A stretch of DNA of 64,000 bases from Erodium maritimum (lineage: Eukaryota; Streptophyta; Magnoliopsida; Geraniales; Geraniaceae), in NCBI GenBank assembly GCA_963921825.1, contig OY997593.1, forward strand, positions 40,253,111-40,317,110, written 5' to 3'. This document shows positions 32,629 to 43,600 of the stretch, piece after piece. Numbering within the stretch: the stretch's first letter is position 1; every line of letters starts with the position of its first letter. A program made the position numbers and the translations under genes. A model generated the notes under the pieces. It did not search any database, was not told the origin of the DNA, and worked only from the letters and a program-made list of their open reading frames with translations.

Positions 32629-34299
32629 ATGGCTATGGCTTCTTCCATCTCAAGCTGCTCCATCACCCGCATGCCTCTCGTCTCCAGGTCACCTCGGTCT
32701 TCGTCACGATTGAGGTCTCAGTTTCTGGGTTGCCAAAACAAGCTCCAGCGGGTCAGGCCCACCAGGCTCGGACCTTCCTCTGGCCTCAGAATCGTCTGCT
32801 GGTTCAAATTTGGTAAAAATGGCGTTGATGCTGAGAATGCTGGTATTTATGGCAGCCAGGGCCGTGATGATTTTGACCGTGACGATGTTGAGCAGGTTTT
32901 GTTTTTGTCTCTCACTCTACAATCTATGCATGTTTCTGCTTATCTGTTTTTGGGGCTAATTTGGACTTCATTTGATTTTACACAAGCATATGTTATTTAT
33001 TGTTTTGTTCATGTAATTAGACTTATAGGAAACTCCAGAAAATGATTATATTTTAAATTTATAGTACAAGTTATAACTATAGATTTTCTTGTCGTCCAAA
33101 AAACATATTATCAAAAACCATAATTTTCTGTCAAAAAACACAGAATATTCTGTTTTGTATTTTTGAACAGAAAATTATGGTTTCTGATAATAAGTTTGTC
33201 GGACCATGTTTTTTGGACGACAAGAATGTCAGTAGTTATAACCTGTACTATAAAATAAAATAATAATCATTTCCTAGAGTTTTCCCTTAAACTTGCTAGC
33301 TACTGTGGCACTTGGTTTAATTCAAAAAAGTTTACTAAGGTTGAAAAAAATCTTGTAAAAATGAGCTCATAGAGTTGCTCTTTTTAAAATCAAATAAAAG
33401 ACGGTGGAGTGTGGTTTAGATTTTTAAGGTTTTGTGGGATGGGTGGCTGTTAGGGATGTTGTTAGAATAATTACCATGGTTAACATACGAAGAAGAGAAG
33501 CTTAAGATATGAGTTTTGGGCAAGAGAAGCAGGGTTTCTTTAAGTGTTCTTTTTCAGCAGTACAATGATCAGATTCTATTAGACGTTAGGGTACGCTAAA
33601 CGTTAAATCTGTTAATTGAGTCGCCATGTGCAATGCATCATCCTTCCCTTGCAAAATGATAGATAGAATCGAAGTTTTGTGATTGTTTTAGTTGATCAAT
33701 TCTTACCAAAATTCCAATTAGGTGTTGGTTAACGTATGCATAACAGAAAGGGCAGCGCCATGTCTTATCCAGTTTAGGATGTGTGTCCTCAGAATTTTCT
33801 TGCTGAAATTTAGCAAGTCTTCCTAGGGAAACATACGAATTAGATTGGTACATACCTTATTAAGCATGACATTTACGGGTAGTTAATCCTCCTCATGGTT
33901 TCATCTAAGCTTATATTGTTGTACGTGCTTCATTTCCATTGCTGGCTTAAATTATGATAGTTAGCAATGAGATGAACTTAAGAAAGTGTATCAGATCGGG
34001 TTATGATTGATATTTTCAATTCTTTTTTTTCTGTGGGGCAGTACTTCAACTACATGGGTATGCTTGCTGTGGAGGGTACATATGATAAGATGAACGCTCT
34101 TTTAGAACAGAATATACACCCGGTGGACATCTTACTATTGATGGCCTCCACAGAAGGAGACATGCCCAAGATTGAAGAGCTGTTGAGAGCCGGGGCTAGT
34201 TACACTGTCAAGGATGCCGATGGTCGCACTGCTATTGATCGAGCTGCCAGCGACGAAGTTAAGGATTTCATCCTTAATTTTTCTACTCAAAGAGCATGA
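32629..34299 (+). CDS. LTD: LTD/GDC1, chloroplast LHCP-sorting ankyrin protein, two exons
   Basis: Exon 1 is 32629-32895 and exon 2 is 34042-34299, joined by a phase-0 GT-AG intron of 1146 bp, giving 174 residues. The N-terminal ~60 residues are rich in Ser and Arg, as in a chloroplast transit peptide. The mature part has FKFGKNGVDAENAGIYGSQG, DDFDRDDVEQ, then YFNYMGMLAVEGTYDKM. A C-terminal ankyrin-like repeat follows (ASTEGDMPKIEELLRAGASY, then DADGRTAIDRA). These match the plant LTD/GDC1 family, which hands imported light-harvesting proteins to the chloroplast signal-recognition-particle pathway and is needed for thylakoid (grana) formation. Length and motifs are normal and no break is seen. 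The splice sites are inferred by continuity with the family. Confidence 0.93.
33026..33286. mobile_element. MITE inside the LTD intron
   Basis: A near-perfect hairpin of about 260 bp. The arms share TTCTTGTCGTCCAAAAAACAT, CCATAATTTTCTGT and TAGTACA-type sequence in inverted order. Ends are TAGGAAACTCC and (inverted) GGGAAAACTCT. The flanks TTAGACTTA and TTAAACTTG agree at 7 of 9 bases, which fits a Mutator-type 9-bp TSD. It is non-coding and spliced out with the intron. Confidence 0.78.
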
Positions 34300-34707
34300 T
34301 GGACCTAAAATTTTCATAAGAGTTTGTTCACCTTGATATTTTTTATCTCAATTTTGACTACTTTGATTAAGCATATACTCTCGCCTCAAGCATCAACTAT
34401 TATCGTGTTGGTTAGAATTTTAGAGTAGTTAGAGGGAAAAAAATGTTAACTGAGTTTGCAAAATCGTTCATGAAAAATCAGCACATCGAATACAGTTCCA
34501 CATTATAGATCGAATAGTTTTGTATACAGATTGTCAGGATTTGTGATTGAAATGAAACAATCTGAGCTACCAATAAAAGTGTCATTAAGTTTCGAAGCTG
34601 ATTCATGACGGATATTTCAACTATACATGATAGATGTTTTAAGATGACCATAAATGTTTCCCAATTTTTATTTTTAAACTTAAAATTTTCTTTTTAACAA
34701 AAAAATA
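34300..34707 (+). other. LTD 3' flank, no gene seen
   Basis: AT-rich sequence following the LTD stop codon, with an AATAAA-type signal near 34571. It presumably includes the LTD 3' UTR. Nothing else is recognised up to the TSD of the LINE derivative at 34708. Confidence 0.5.
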
Positions 34708-34721
34708 TAAAAATCTTGAAT

Positions 34722-37207
34722 TTTTGAGAAGAAATGGTAATATTCATTAATAATAACTTAACTCGGGGACCCCCCAATGGGACGTCCCCGTACATAAACC
34801 AAACTTGAATAATTGTAAAACAAGTGCATAAAGAGTAAATGTGCTCATTAGCATAATAGTAGGTCGGGGATTTGGGACTGCGGTAGCATCCGGATATACC
34901 GATACAGTGTACGCCAACCAAAGGAACTGATCGAGCAGACCAGACGATAGGTAAACAGTGGTGGACCCATTACTCCCCCGGTATGTCAGCGTGCGTCGTC
35001 CTCCCTTGCATGATAGTGGTAGGGCTCCTGAACGCGGGAATGCTGACCCCGAAGTGGTAGGGGAGTAACCTGTCAGCTGTTGGTGGTACCAATGCCACCA
35101 GTACACCAGGGAGAAGGTACAGCCGACCAACCCCTCCCTGGCCCCCGTCCAACTCATTCCTGGAGGCGAGGGTGCTTGGAGCCCCCCGCCGCTGTAGTTG
35201 AAACCTCATTGGACGCCGCCGAGTCCTCTTCCTCCTCCGGCTCCTCCTTCCTCACCAGTCTCTTGGTCCCAGACAGAGACCAGGCTACATCCCTTGCCAT
35301 CCACGCAGCTCGGTCCTCCTCGACCCCTGCATGACTGCGCCCCCACCATCCCGACCCCTCCGGCCTTCCTGGTGTTCGTGGGGCCTCTTTAGCCCGGACA
35401 CCTCTGTCCGACCCCCCTACACCTCTGTCCGACCCACCTAAGTAGGTCCAGTTCGTCCCCGGGGTGGCCTTCCAATGCTTCGTCTTCTCCAAGGCAGATC
35501 GCGGGTCTCCAGGTGCTCGTAGGGATACACCCCTCGAGCTGCCCACAACCGGGCAGACCGGGAAGAGGTGACCCGCACAGCAGCACCCGAAGCAATGTTC
35601 AGGTAGAAATTCATAAGAAATTAGCAGGCGAGTCCGTACCTGCGAGACAGAAAGGCGGAACCAAAGCTGGCTCTGCAGAGGAATCCTGATATCAGCCCTG
35701 ATCCGAACTTTCATAAAGTCCCCCCAGCAAAGCCCGTCCTTATCAACATCCACGCCTTGACAGACGCCTAGTGCGTTGCCAACCCTGAAGCCCACATCCC
35801 TCGTCCAGGCCCCTATTGGTAGATTTGAGACCCGCGCCCAAACCGAGAAATGATGGAACTGCAAGTCACTAACCTGCATATGCGCCCTCAGGTCTGTAAA
35901 CAAGACCAGGGAGTCTCTAAAGGACCAGGGTTCACCCAGCAGAACCCTCTCCCTTTCTTTGGCCGTCCTGAAAAAGAAGGCCACAAGGCCACCTTCCAAT
36001 GGCTTAGCCTCGACCTTCATCCCCCAGATGTCCTCTATACGCGCCACCATAGACTTCCAGAAAATAGACTTGGAGGTCAGGACCTTTGCCGCCAGCGCGT
36101 ACTTGTAAAGATTGCTCCTGCCCGTAACCTCCTGAACGGGGACCACAACTTCCCTGATCCGCATAGCCCCCATATGACGATCCAGCTCCCCTTGTGCCCC
36201 CCTATCGGTCCCATTAGCCACCCGTGCCTCGCCCCTAGGAGACGAGACCGGCACCCGAACAGGCCCGGATCTTGGATCCACCTCGCTCGGCCCACCTTGA
36301 CCAACCCGACCCGCCCCATATCGGGCGGCCCACTCCGCTACGTCCCCCACTCCACCCCGAGTCCAGCCCGGGTGAGGGCCCAGCCCAGGTCGCGGACGAG
36401 CAGGCCTACGGGCATCAGACATGAACCCTTGGCCCAAACCCGCCTCTTCCCTGACCCGGCCTGGCGAAACCCTAGCCGCCATCGGCTCCTTTCCTTGCCT
36501 TCGCCGCCAAGTCATCGCCTCCGGCACCTCCTTCGCTGCCAGCACCGCCTCCGGCACCGGTGACCCCGGCCTCGCCCCCAAGTCGGCCATAGAGTCCGAG
36601 GAGACCACCACGGGATCTCCTCCCGTTCCATGCAGAGCCCCCTCCACGGCACCAGCGCCGCCCTGCTCCGTCCCCCTCTGGATCCCGCCACCGCCCAATC
36701 GCCGCGGCCTGGGTCCCCTCGCCACCGTACGACGGAGTGTGGGTGGCCCAGTTCGAAGCCGACCACCCACCACCCAGCCATCCTCCGCCACCGGGGTAGC
36801 CGAGAAGTGCATCACCGGTGAGCCCGGCTCCCTTCCCGACCAAACCCCCTCCGATATCATCGGCGTTACTTCCTCCGCCGGCGTCAACTCCTCAACCGGC
36901 GTCCCTCAACCGGCGTCTCCTCCGTGGACGCCTCCGAGCCTCGCTCCGAGACCTCCTCCGGTTCAACCCACCCGTGCCCGAGGACATCTCCCTCCATCGG
37001 AGAGCCGTCCTGCTCGCCGGACACCTCTAGACGCGGCCCCCAATGGACGACGTCCTCCACACCCTCCTCTCCACTCGTCACCATCTTCGTCGAAGGCACC
37101 ATGGACAGCGGCTGCGTATCGCAAAACCTGCACTCAAACCCTAGCAGAGAACCTAGAGAGAGAGCGGTTGCGCAGTTACACTAACTATTCTTTCTTATTA
37201 AATTTAT
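34722..37207 (-). mobile_element. ORF1-only LINE derivative with 14-bp TSD
   Basis: TAAAAATCTTGAAT flanks the element at 34708-34721 and 37208-37221. Read on the minus strand it has a 5' UTR (37207-37103), an ORF1 and a ~430-bp 3' region, and ends with a short A-rich tail (TTTCTTCTCAAAA). No endonuclease or reverse-transcriptase sequence is present between ORF1 and the 3' end. The intact duplication shows that it moved as a 2.49-kb unit, presumably helped by an autonomous LINE. Confidence 0.82.
35154..37102 (-). pseudogene. LINE ORF1 with DUF4283-like domain and CCHC zinc knuckle
   Basis: The ATG at 37102 (MVPSTKMVTSGEEG) fits the ORF1 start. A frame change near 36890, in a small duplication of CCGGCGTC-type sequence, leads into a 577-residue open frame from 36887 to 35154. 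In that frame a DUF4283-like domain occupies about residues 255-380 (FWKSMVARIEDIWGMKVEAK, then LGEPWSFRDSLVLF, then FSVWARVSNLPIGAW). The zinc knuckle CFGCCCAGHLFPVC (CX2CX4HX4C) lies near residue 430, and a basic tail follows. This is the usual ORF1 architecture of one plant L1 branch, thought to bind LINE RNA. Apart from the early frame change the protein is remarkably open. The host gene alternative is unlikely given the TSD and 3' tail. Confidence 0.82.
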
Positions 37208-37389
37208 TAAAAATCTTGAATAGATTCTTTTTATATATTTGAAAAAACTAAACATATATATATGGTTGAAACTTATTTTATTTTAGTTTTTTTAGTACAA
37301 TATTTAATAGTCTTGTCTAAAAATATTTAAATAATCCTTGAATTTTCATACATTTTTAATGAAGAGGTGAAATCGGCTACAAACCATTC

Positions 37390-38690
37390 TTAACCTAAAA
37401 ACCGTGAAAACCAATCCTAGCCACACACACCGAAGATCCAACATTCACCATGATGCCACATCATCACTCCAATTCTACCCAAATTCACGCCACTTTCATC
37501 TTTTCTCACACAAGAAAGGGTATAATTGTAATGGCATGGTGTCATGTGGACAAGTGTCCATTTATTTCCTTTACCAATACACTAATTTAATATTTCCTGA
37601 TTCGTTTGAACTCCGATTAGCTTCAAACTTGCGCCAATATTTTTATTTTTTCAAGGGTTTTAAATCAAGATCAATCATGAATATATTTTGAAGCACGAAA
37701 ATAAAAATGTATATCGGGGTGATAAAAATAATGTTGAGTGTTGATAAATCTTCACTAATAAATGTTTTATATCGGAGGTATCAAACTAGTGCTAAATGTT
37801 GATAAAAACATGTACTGAGGTGATAAAAATCATGTTTAATTTTGATAATAAGTGTGATAAACTAGAGTTTAGCGTTGATAAAAAAAACATGTGATGGGGT
37901 GATATAAACACATGTCATTTAATGATAAACATAATGTTTAGTGTTGATAAAACCAGTGTTCATAAAAAAATGTGATGAGGTGATAAAAATCATGTTCGGT
38001 TTTGGAAAATGAGGTGATAAAACTAGTGTTTAGTGTTGATAAAACCAGTGTAAAGTGTTGATAAAACCAATGTAAAGTGTTGATAAAAATTACTCATATA
38101 TAATTTTTTTTAAATCAGCCCCGAAATAATTCTTTTTTTCCTGCTTCAAAAAAAATGTGATGTGGGTGATAAACCACACGTAATTTAATGATAAAGCTAG
38201 TGTTTGGTGTTGATAAAACTAATGTTCATAAAAAGCACGTGATGATGTGATAAAATCATGATTAGTTTTGGAAAATGAGATGATAAACACAGTGTAAAGT
38301 GTTGATAAAACCAGTGTAAAAGTGTTGATAAAACTAGAGCAAAGTATTGATAAAAATTACCCATGTATAACTTTTTTTTGAAATCAGCCCCGAAATAATT
38401 TTTTTTCGTCCTTCAAAATATATTCATGAGTGATCTTGATAGAAAGCCCTTGAAAAAAAAACTAATGGCGCAAGTTTGAAGCCAATCGGAGTTCAAACGA
38501 AGCGGGAAAAATTAAATTAGTGGATTGGTAAAAAAAAATATGATAGTTTTACTAAAAAACTCTTCCCACTTACTAAAAAAATGCTGTTTTTTTCCCGCCA
38601 ACAAGTCAACAACTCAATTGTATCTCATCCCTCCATTCTTAAAATAAATGGCTTAGATTGGTTTTCACGGTTTTTAGGTTAATGAAATTC
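37390..38690. mobile_element. Foldback-type DNA transposon with long inverted repeats (FB2)
   Basis: The arms include TTAACCTAAAAACCGTGAAA at the left end and its inverse at about 38664-38683. Closer in they share CTTGCGCCAA, TTCGTTTGAACTCCGATTAG, TTTTTCAAGG and ATGAATATATTTTGAAG with their inverse at 38410-38530. These inner arms match FB1 (1740-2695). The middle of the element is a tandem array. No transposase is present. I could not settle a TSD, so the outer limits are approximate. Confidence 0.72.
37700..38370. repeat. Internal array of FB2, ~20-35 bp units
   Basis: Many imperfect copies of GATAAAACTAGTGTTTAGTGTT with variants such as GATAAAACCAGTGTAAAGTGTT fill the centre of FB2. A larger period of about 370 bp is also visible, since the AAATCAGCCCCGAAATAATT phrase occurs near 38114 and 38380. 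Confidence 0.75.
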
Positions 38691-39216
38691 AATATTGGTC
38701 CTCGATTCTATGATCTCATACATTCCCTAAAAGATCATTGAATTTACTTAGGCTTGGTTGTCATGAAGTTGTCCCGACTAAGGGCTTTTGGGAAAATAAA
38801 AGAATTCACATCCATCTTTTAAGAGCATACACATCGAGAAGGACATGAGTACGAATCATGGGGATCAGGGTTTGGGATGCGGGGTGGGTGGTGCGCGGAC
38901 GTCGGGGCACGAACCCGTGCCTCGTGAGGTCGGGGTAGGAGCACGAAGCCGAAATCTTCCTTGTGCCTCGCGGGTGTGAGGTTCGCCCTCGGCCTCTAGC
39001 ATGTTGACGTGTGGCAAGGGGGGGGGGGGGGGGAGGGGGGAATGTGACCGTTGCTTTTAAACTGTCTTCAACGACTCTTTTTTTATAATAAAAATTAAAA
39101 ACAAAAGCCACCCCTATAAATACCTCATCCTTATTCATCAAACTCACACCATTTCTATCTACATTCTCTTAACTTTCACTTTCAAATTCATTTCCTCTCT
39201 ACAAAATCCAATCGAT

Positions 39217-40438
39217 AATGTCTGATGATGATTCGAATCAACCGCCGACCCACCGGAGCAACGATAGTTCATACCGGAAGACCTCAATACGGAGGAGGAG
39301 CCGAACATCAATCTACTAGAAAGCTACCAACTGTATTTGAAAACAGATTTCACCGAAATCGGTTGTTGGCCCTCTGATGCTTTCAACTAATACATGCAAG
39401 CCGGTTGGAACCAAGATACTTTACTTAATTAATTTTTATTAAAAATGCATTTAATTTCATAAATTAAAATTTTAATTATGTGTGTTAAATTTTAATTAAA
39501 TTTTAAAATTCAACCTAGGTCTAATAGGACCACCGCCCAATCAAATTAGGCAACCATCCCTCCCTTTCAACCTATTCCGACCACCAATGTTCGACCCTTA
39601 CGGTCTTGCGGGCAACTATTTCGTCCAACAACAACATGTCGGCAGCAGCACCGGAACCCGCATGTCGTCTACTTCTTCATCCGTTGGACCGAGCACCAGA
39701 GCGGTCCTAGACAGGTGAACCAAATGGCCACCTCCAATGGACATGCTCCTGATAGCTGCCTGGCAACGCACAACAAAAGACCCCATCAGGGGTACCTCCC
39801 AAGATGGGAACACGTTCTGGTCCACTTTGACCAGAAGATTCGTCAAAGCTGAGAGATTCAACGCCCAATATTGGTCAGTGCAAGCCATTAAGAGCAATTG
39901 GAACAAAAATGTGCCAAGAGTGAGGCGGTATATCACACTGATGAGGAAGGAGAAGGCTGAATATCATAGTGGCTGGAACAATGAAAGGTACAAGGAGCGG
40001 GTCATAGAACTCTATCGAATCCACACTGTTGGCAGACACGATCCGAATATTTTCAAGCTCCACCATTGGATCGAGCCGTTGGAACACGATGAGAATTTTT
40101 GGTAAGAGGAAGGCGTTGTCGGGGGTGTACGATGGCGCTTGAACGAGTCCGACAGTTACAACACAACCCCACCCAATTCACTTCCCATCGACGATGAAAA
40201 TGTTACACATCTTGGAGCTGACGACCAACCATCCGAAGGACCAAGTTCCCCAATTGGCAGGAGTTCCCTAATTTCCACTCTACGTGAACAAGAGCTCCCA
40301 ATTGGCAACAAGGTCGCGAAGAGGAAGGGGAAGGGTCTCTCAGAGAAAGCAACGACCATCACCCAAATAAACAATGCAAGTTGTGAGAAGGAGAAGCTTA
40401 CCGTCACTCTAGACGCCAAAATCGATAAATATATGTAG
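39217..40438 (+). pseudogene. SANT/Myb-like protein of PIF/Harbinger type, broken
   Basis: It begins MSDDDSNQPPTHRSNDSS at 39217. The clearest part is 39737-40105: MDMLLIAAWQRTTKDPIRGT, then GNTFWSTLTRRF, then SNWNKNVPRVRRY, then YKERVIELYR and FKLHHWIEPLEH. This is the trihelix/SANT-like domain of the plant family often mislabelled glutathione transferase T3-like, encoded by the second ORF of PIF/Harbinger elements. A C-terminal low-similarity region follows (KVAKRKGKGLSEKA at 40310-40355). Stops and possible intron remains (an AT-rich stretch at 39410-39500) break it. Its role in intact elements is DNA binding alongside the transposase. Confidence 0.72.
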
Positions 40439-40699
40439 GAAATTAAAGAGATGCAGGCCGTAAGCAGCGGCCATCGCCCTCAGAGCCTCGAAGATTCCCA
40501 CATTCACAAAGCTTTTGTTTTGATCCACCAAGGCTCCCCAAAGAATATCAACATGGTGAGGACACTCAACCTAAATCCTGGCTCCTATCAGATCAAGCTC
40601 ACTCAGCTGAAGAGCTCCCCAGTCCCTGTGGTTCACAAATGGGATGGAGATGTCACTACCACCAGAGTTCCCGCCCCCCCCCCCCCCCCCTCAAACCAC

Positions 40700-43600
40700 G
40701 CCTTTATCCTCGTCGGAAAACAAGGAGGACGATGACGGTAAAGTCGAGCTAAGTCCGACTAGAGTCACTTCGACTTCCCAGTCTGCGTACGTGTCGCCCA
40801 CCGCATCTGAACTGTCGAATCATTCAACTTCAGCCCCACGTGCCCAATGCTCCAACAATCACACGTCGCTCTTGAAACGCGTAACGACGTCTCGAGCCCC
40901 AACCTTCTCGGACCCCTCCAACTCCCCCTCCAAAACCTCAGCCCAAGATCAGGCTCACAAGCTTAACTTTCGTCAAGCCTTGTGTTCAATTAAACCTTCA
41001 AATCCCTCCTCCTCCAAAAGGCCCACTCCACCTAATTCCACCTCGCTCGAGCCCCGTTCGACAAATCCCATCAGCCCTAAACACTCAGCTCTCACACCGA
41101 CCCCACACAAGGAAAGAAAAAGAAATCGAAAATTGTAAAAGCCCTCTCATCTCCAAATATAACCTCTTTATTTCAGCCAACCACAACAACGGTTCGACTT
41201 CCGGTTGTAGTTAATGAAGGAATCCTCGAAGAAGAATACGCTATGAGTCTATGTAAAAGCATGAGCTTTACTTTGAAGCATTATGAGGAGATTGTGGTTC
41301 AGATGTTTGATCAAGTGCTTGATCCCCCCAAAGCTCCCGAGCTGCACCTGCTCCTAGAGCCGCATCTCTCACCCTAATCCCCCATGATCATCCTCTTGTG
41401 GAACGCAAGAGGCATGAACTTAGGGAAAAAAAAGAGAGCCTTGGGTCGAATAGTGAAAATCTCAACCCCAACCTCATCCTCCTTCAACAATCGAAACTCG
41501 ACAAAATCCCACCAGGCTTCCTTAGGCGCTGTGGCTTTCAATCAAATTGGAACCTTGTGTTCTCTACAACATCAGGCACGTCAGGAGGCCTCATTAGTAT
41601 CTGGGACTCAGAGTTCTTTCACCTGGCTGCCTCCAAAATTGAACCCAGCTACATCCTCATCTTGGGTTTCCTCGATCCCAACAGAATCCCTTGCTCAATC
41701 CTAAACGTCTATGAACCTTTCCAACTCTCAGAGAAAAGAGCCTTCTGGTCAGAACTTGAAGAAGAGATATCTCATCTTTCTAACCCTTTTTCCTTGTAGG
41801 TGATTTCAACTCGGTTCTACAATCCTCCGAACGATCTGCCGATTTCACCTCTTTTCTCTCAGACATGGAGGCCTTCAAAGATTTTGTCTCATCCACTCAA
41901 ACAATTGCTCCACCCCTTAATGGCATCAACTTCACTTGGTTCGGCCCCAGTTCCAAAGCCAGCCTGTTAGACAGATTTTTGCTCTCGGATAGCTTCTAGG
42001 ATGGCTTCCCCTCTTTAGTGGTTGAAAGCATAGACAGGTTCATCTCCGACCACAAGCCAATTATCTTGAATTAGGGTATCATTGATTGGGGTCCCAGGCC
42101 ATGTAAGTTTCTCAACATCTGGCTCAAGCATCCTGATTTCCTCCCCACGGTTCAAATGCTTTGGTCCTTTTACAACCCACAGGGCGATGCTCACTTCAAA
42201 CTTTGGGCCAAACTGAAACCTCTCCGCCAGGATCTGAGGCAGTGGAACCTGATCGTCTTTTGTAACATAGACTACATTATTCTTGACTCGGTAAGAGAAA
42301 TCTCAGAGCTCAACGCAATTATCTCTTGCATGGGCCTTACTTCCAGAAGAATTATCTGCTAGATCATCGCTCCAGGCCTTTCTAATTCGGTTTCTTAAAT
42401 TGAAAGCTAAACTCTGGCGCCAAAAGTCTAGAGCCATTTGGCTCTCCAACGGTGACTCTAACTCTGGGTATGTCCATCGTTTCGCCAACAGGAGAGACCT
42501 CCGAAACCGAATTCACTTCATCTTGACAGAGTCAGATCAACTCTCAAACCTCAAGAAGTTAAGGATAATGCCTCCATCTATTTCAAGGCCCAACTCTCAG
42601 ACCCTATACTCAGGCATCCCAGTTTACCTCATCTGTCCTTCAAGAGTATCTCCGTCTCTCAAGCCGACAACCTTGAAGCTCCTTTCTCCGAGGAGGAAAT
42701 CCTTGCAAGCGTCATGAGCCTCAACGGAAACAAAGCCCAAGGCCCCGAAGGGTTCTTGCTCAAATTCTTCCAAAAGGACTGGCACATCATTAGGCCAGAC
42801 TTGCTCGATTTTTTAATGAGTTCCATCAGACAGGTAAAATTGGGAAAGGTTTCAGCACATCTTTTATTGCCCTAATCCCAAAAATCCCGCCCCCTCTTCT
42901 TTTGACCACTACCGGCCAATCAGCATCCTCACAGCCCCCTAGAAAATCATCTCCAAGCTCCTCGCTTCCAGACCCCTACGAGTAGACTTAGTACTTATTG
43001 CCAGCGAGCTGATTTCCTTTGCAAAGTCCAGGAAAATAACGTTGGTGTTGCTCAAGTTAGACTTTGCAAAAGCTTTCGACAAGCTCAACTGATATTATCT
43101 CCTTCGATTTCTATGTAGAATGGGGTTCAAGCCTTCCTAGAGAAGATGAATCAAGGCTTGCCTGCGAGCACACGCTTCAATACTAATCAACGGTACCCCA
43201 TCTCCAGAATTTGTCTCCACATGCGGAGTTCGTCAGGGTTGCTCCATATCACCCTTCCTCTTCATTCTAGCAGTCGCAGGGCTGCACCTCCTATTATCTG
43301 AAGGAGAGCTTCAAGGAAAAATCAAAGGCATCGCAATCCCCAACTTCCCGACCTCCATCACTCATCTTTAGTATGCTGACGATACACTCCTATTCCTTCA
43401 ACCAGATCCTCTAGGCCTCAGCAACCTCAAAGCGTTACTAGCAGCCTTCTATTTAGCGTCGGGGCTCCAAGTAAATTTTTCAAAATCCCATCTTACCCTG
43501 CTCAATGGAACAACTGAAGAAGCGTCTGAACTGGCATCTCTACTGGGCTGTGCAACATGTCCCTTACCTTTCAAGTACCTCAACTTCTCTCTCGGTGCAA

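Noticed and set aside
34722-37207. Host zinc-knuckle protein gene on the minus strand
   Set aside because: The flanking 14-bp duplication and LINE-type 3' end show a retroelement.
36421-37242. 273-codon plus-strand proline-rich frame
   Set aside because: It is the antisense shadow of the LINE ORF1 on the minus strand, in GC-rich sequence.
37390-38690. Helitron or hAT element
   Set aside because: No CTRR end or 8-bp duplication was found; the long inverted arms shared with FB1 fit a foldback element better.
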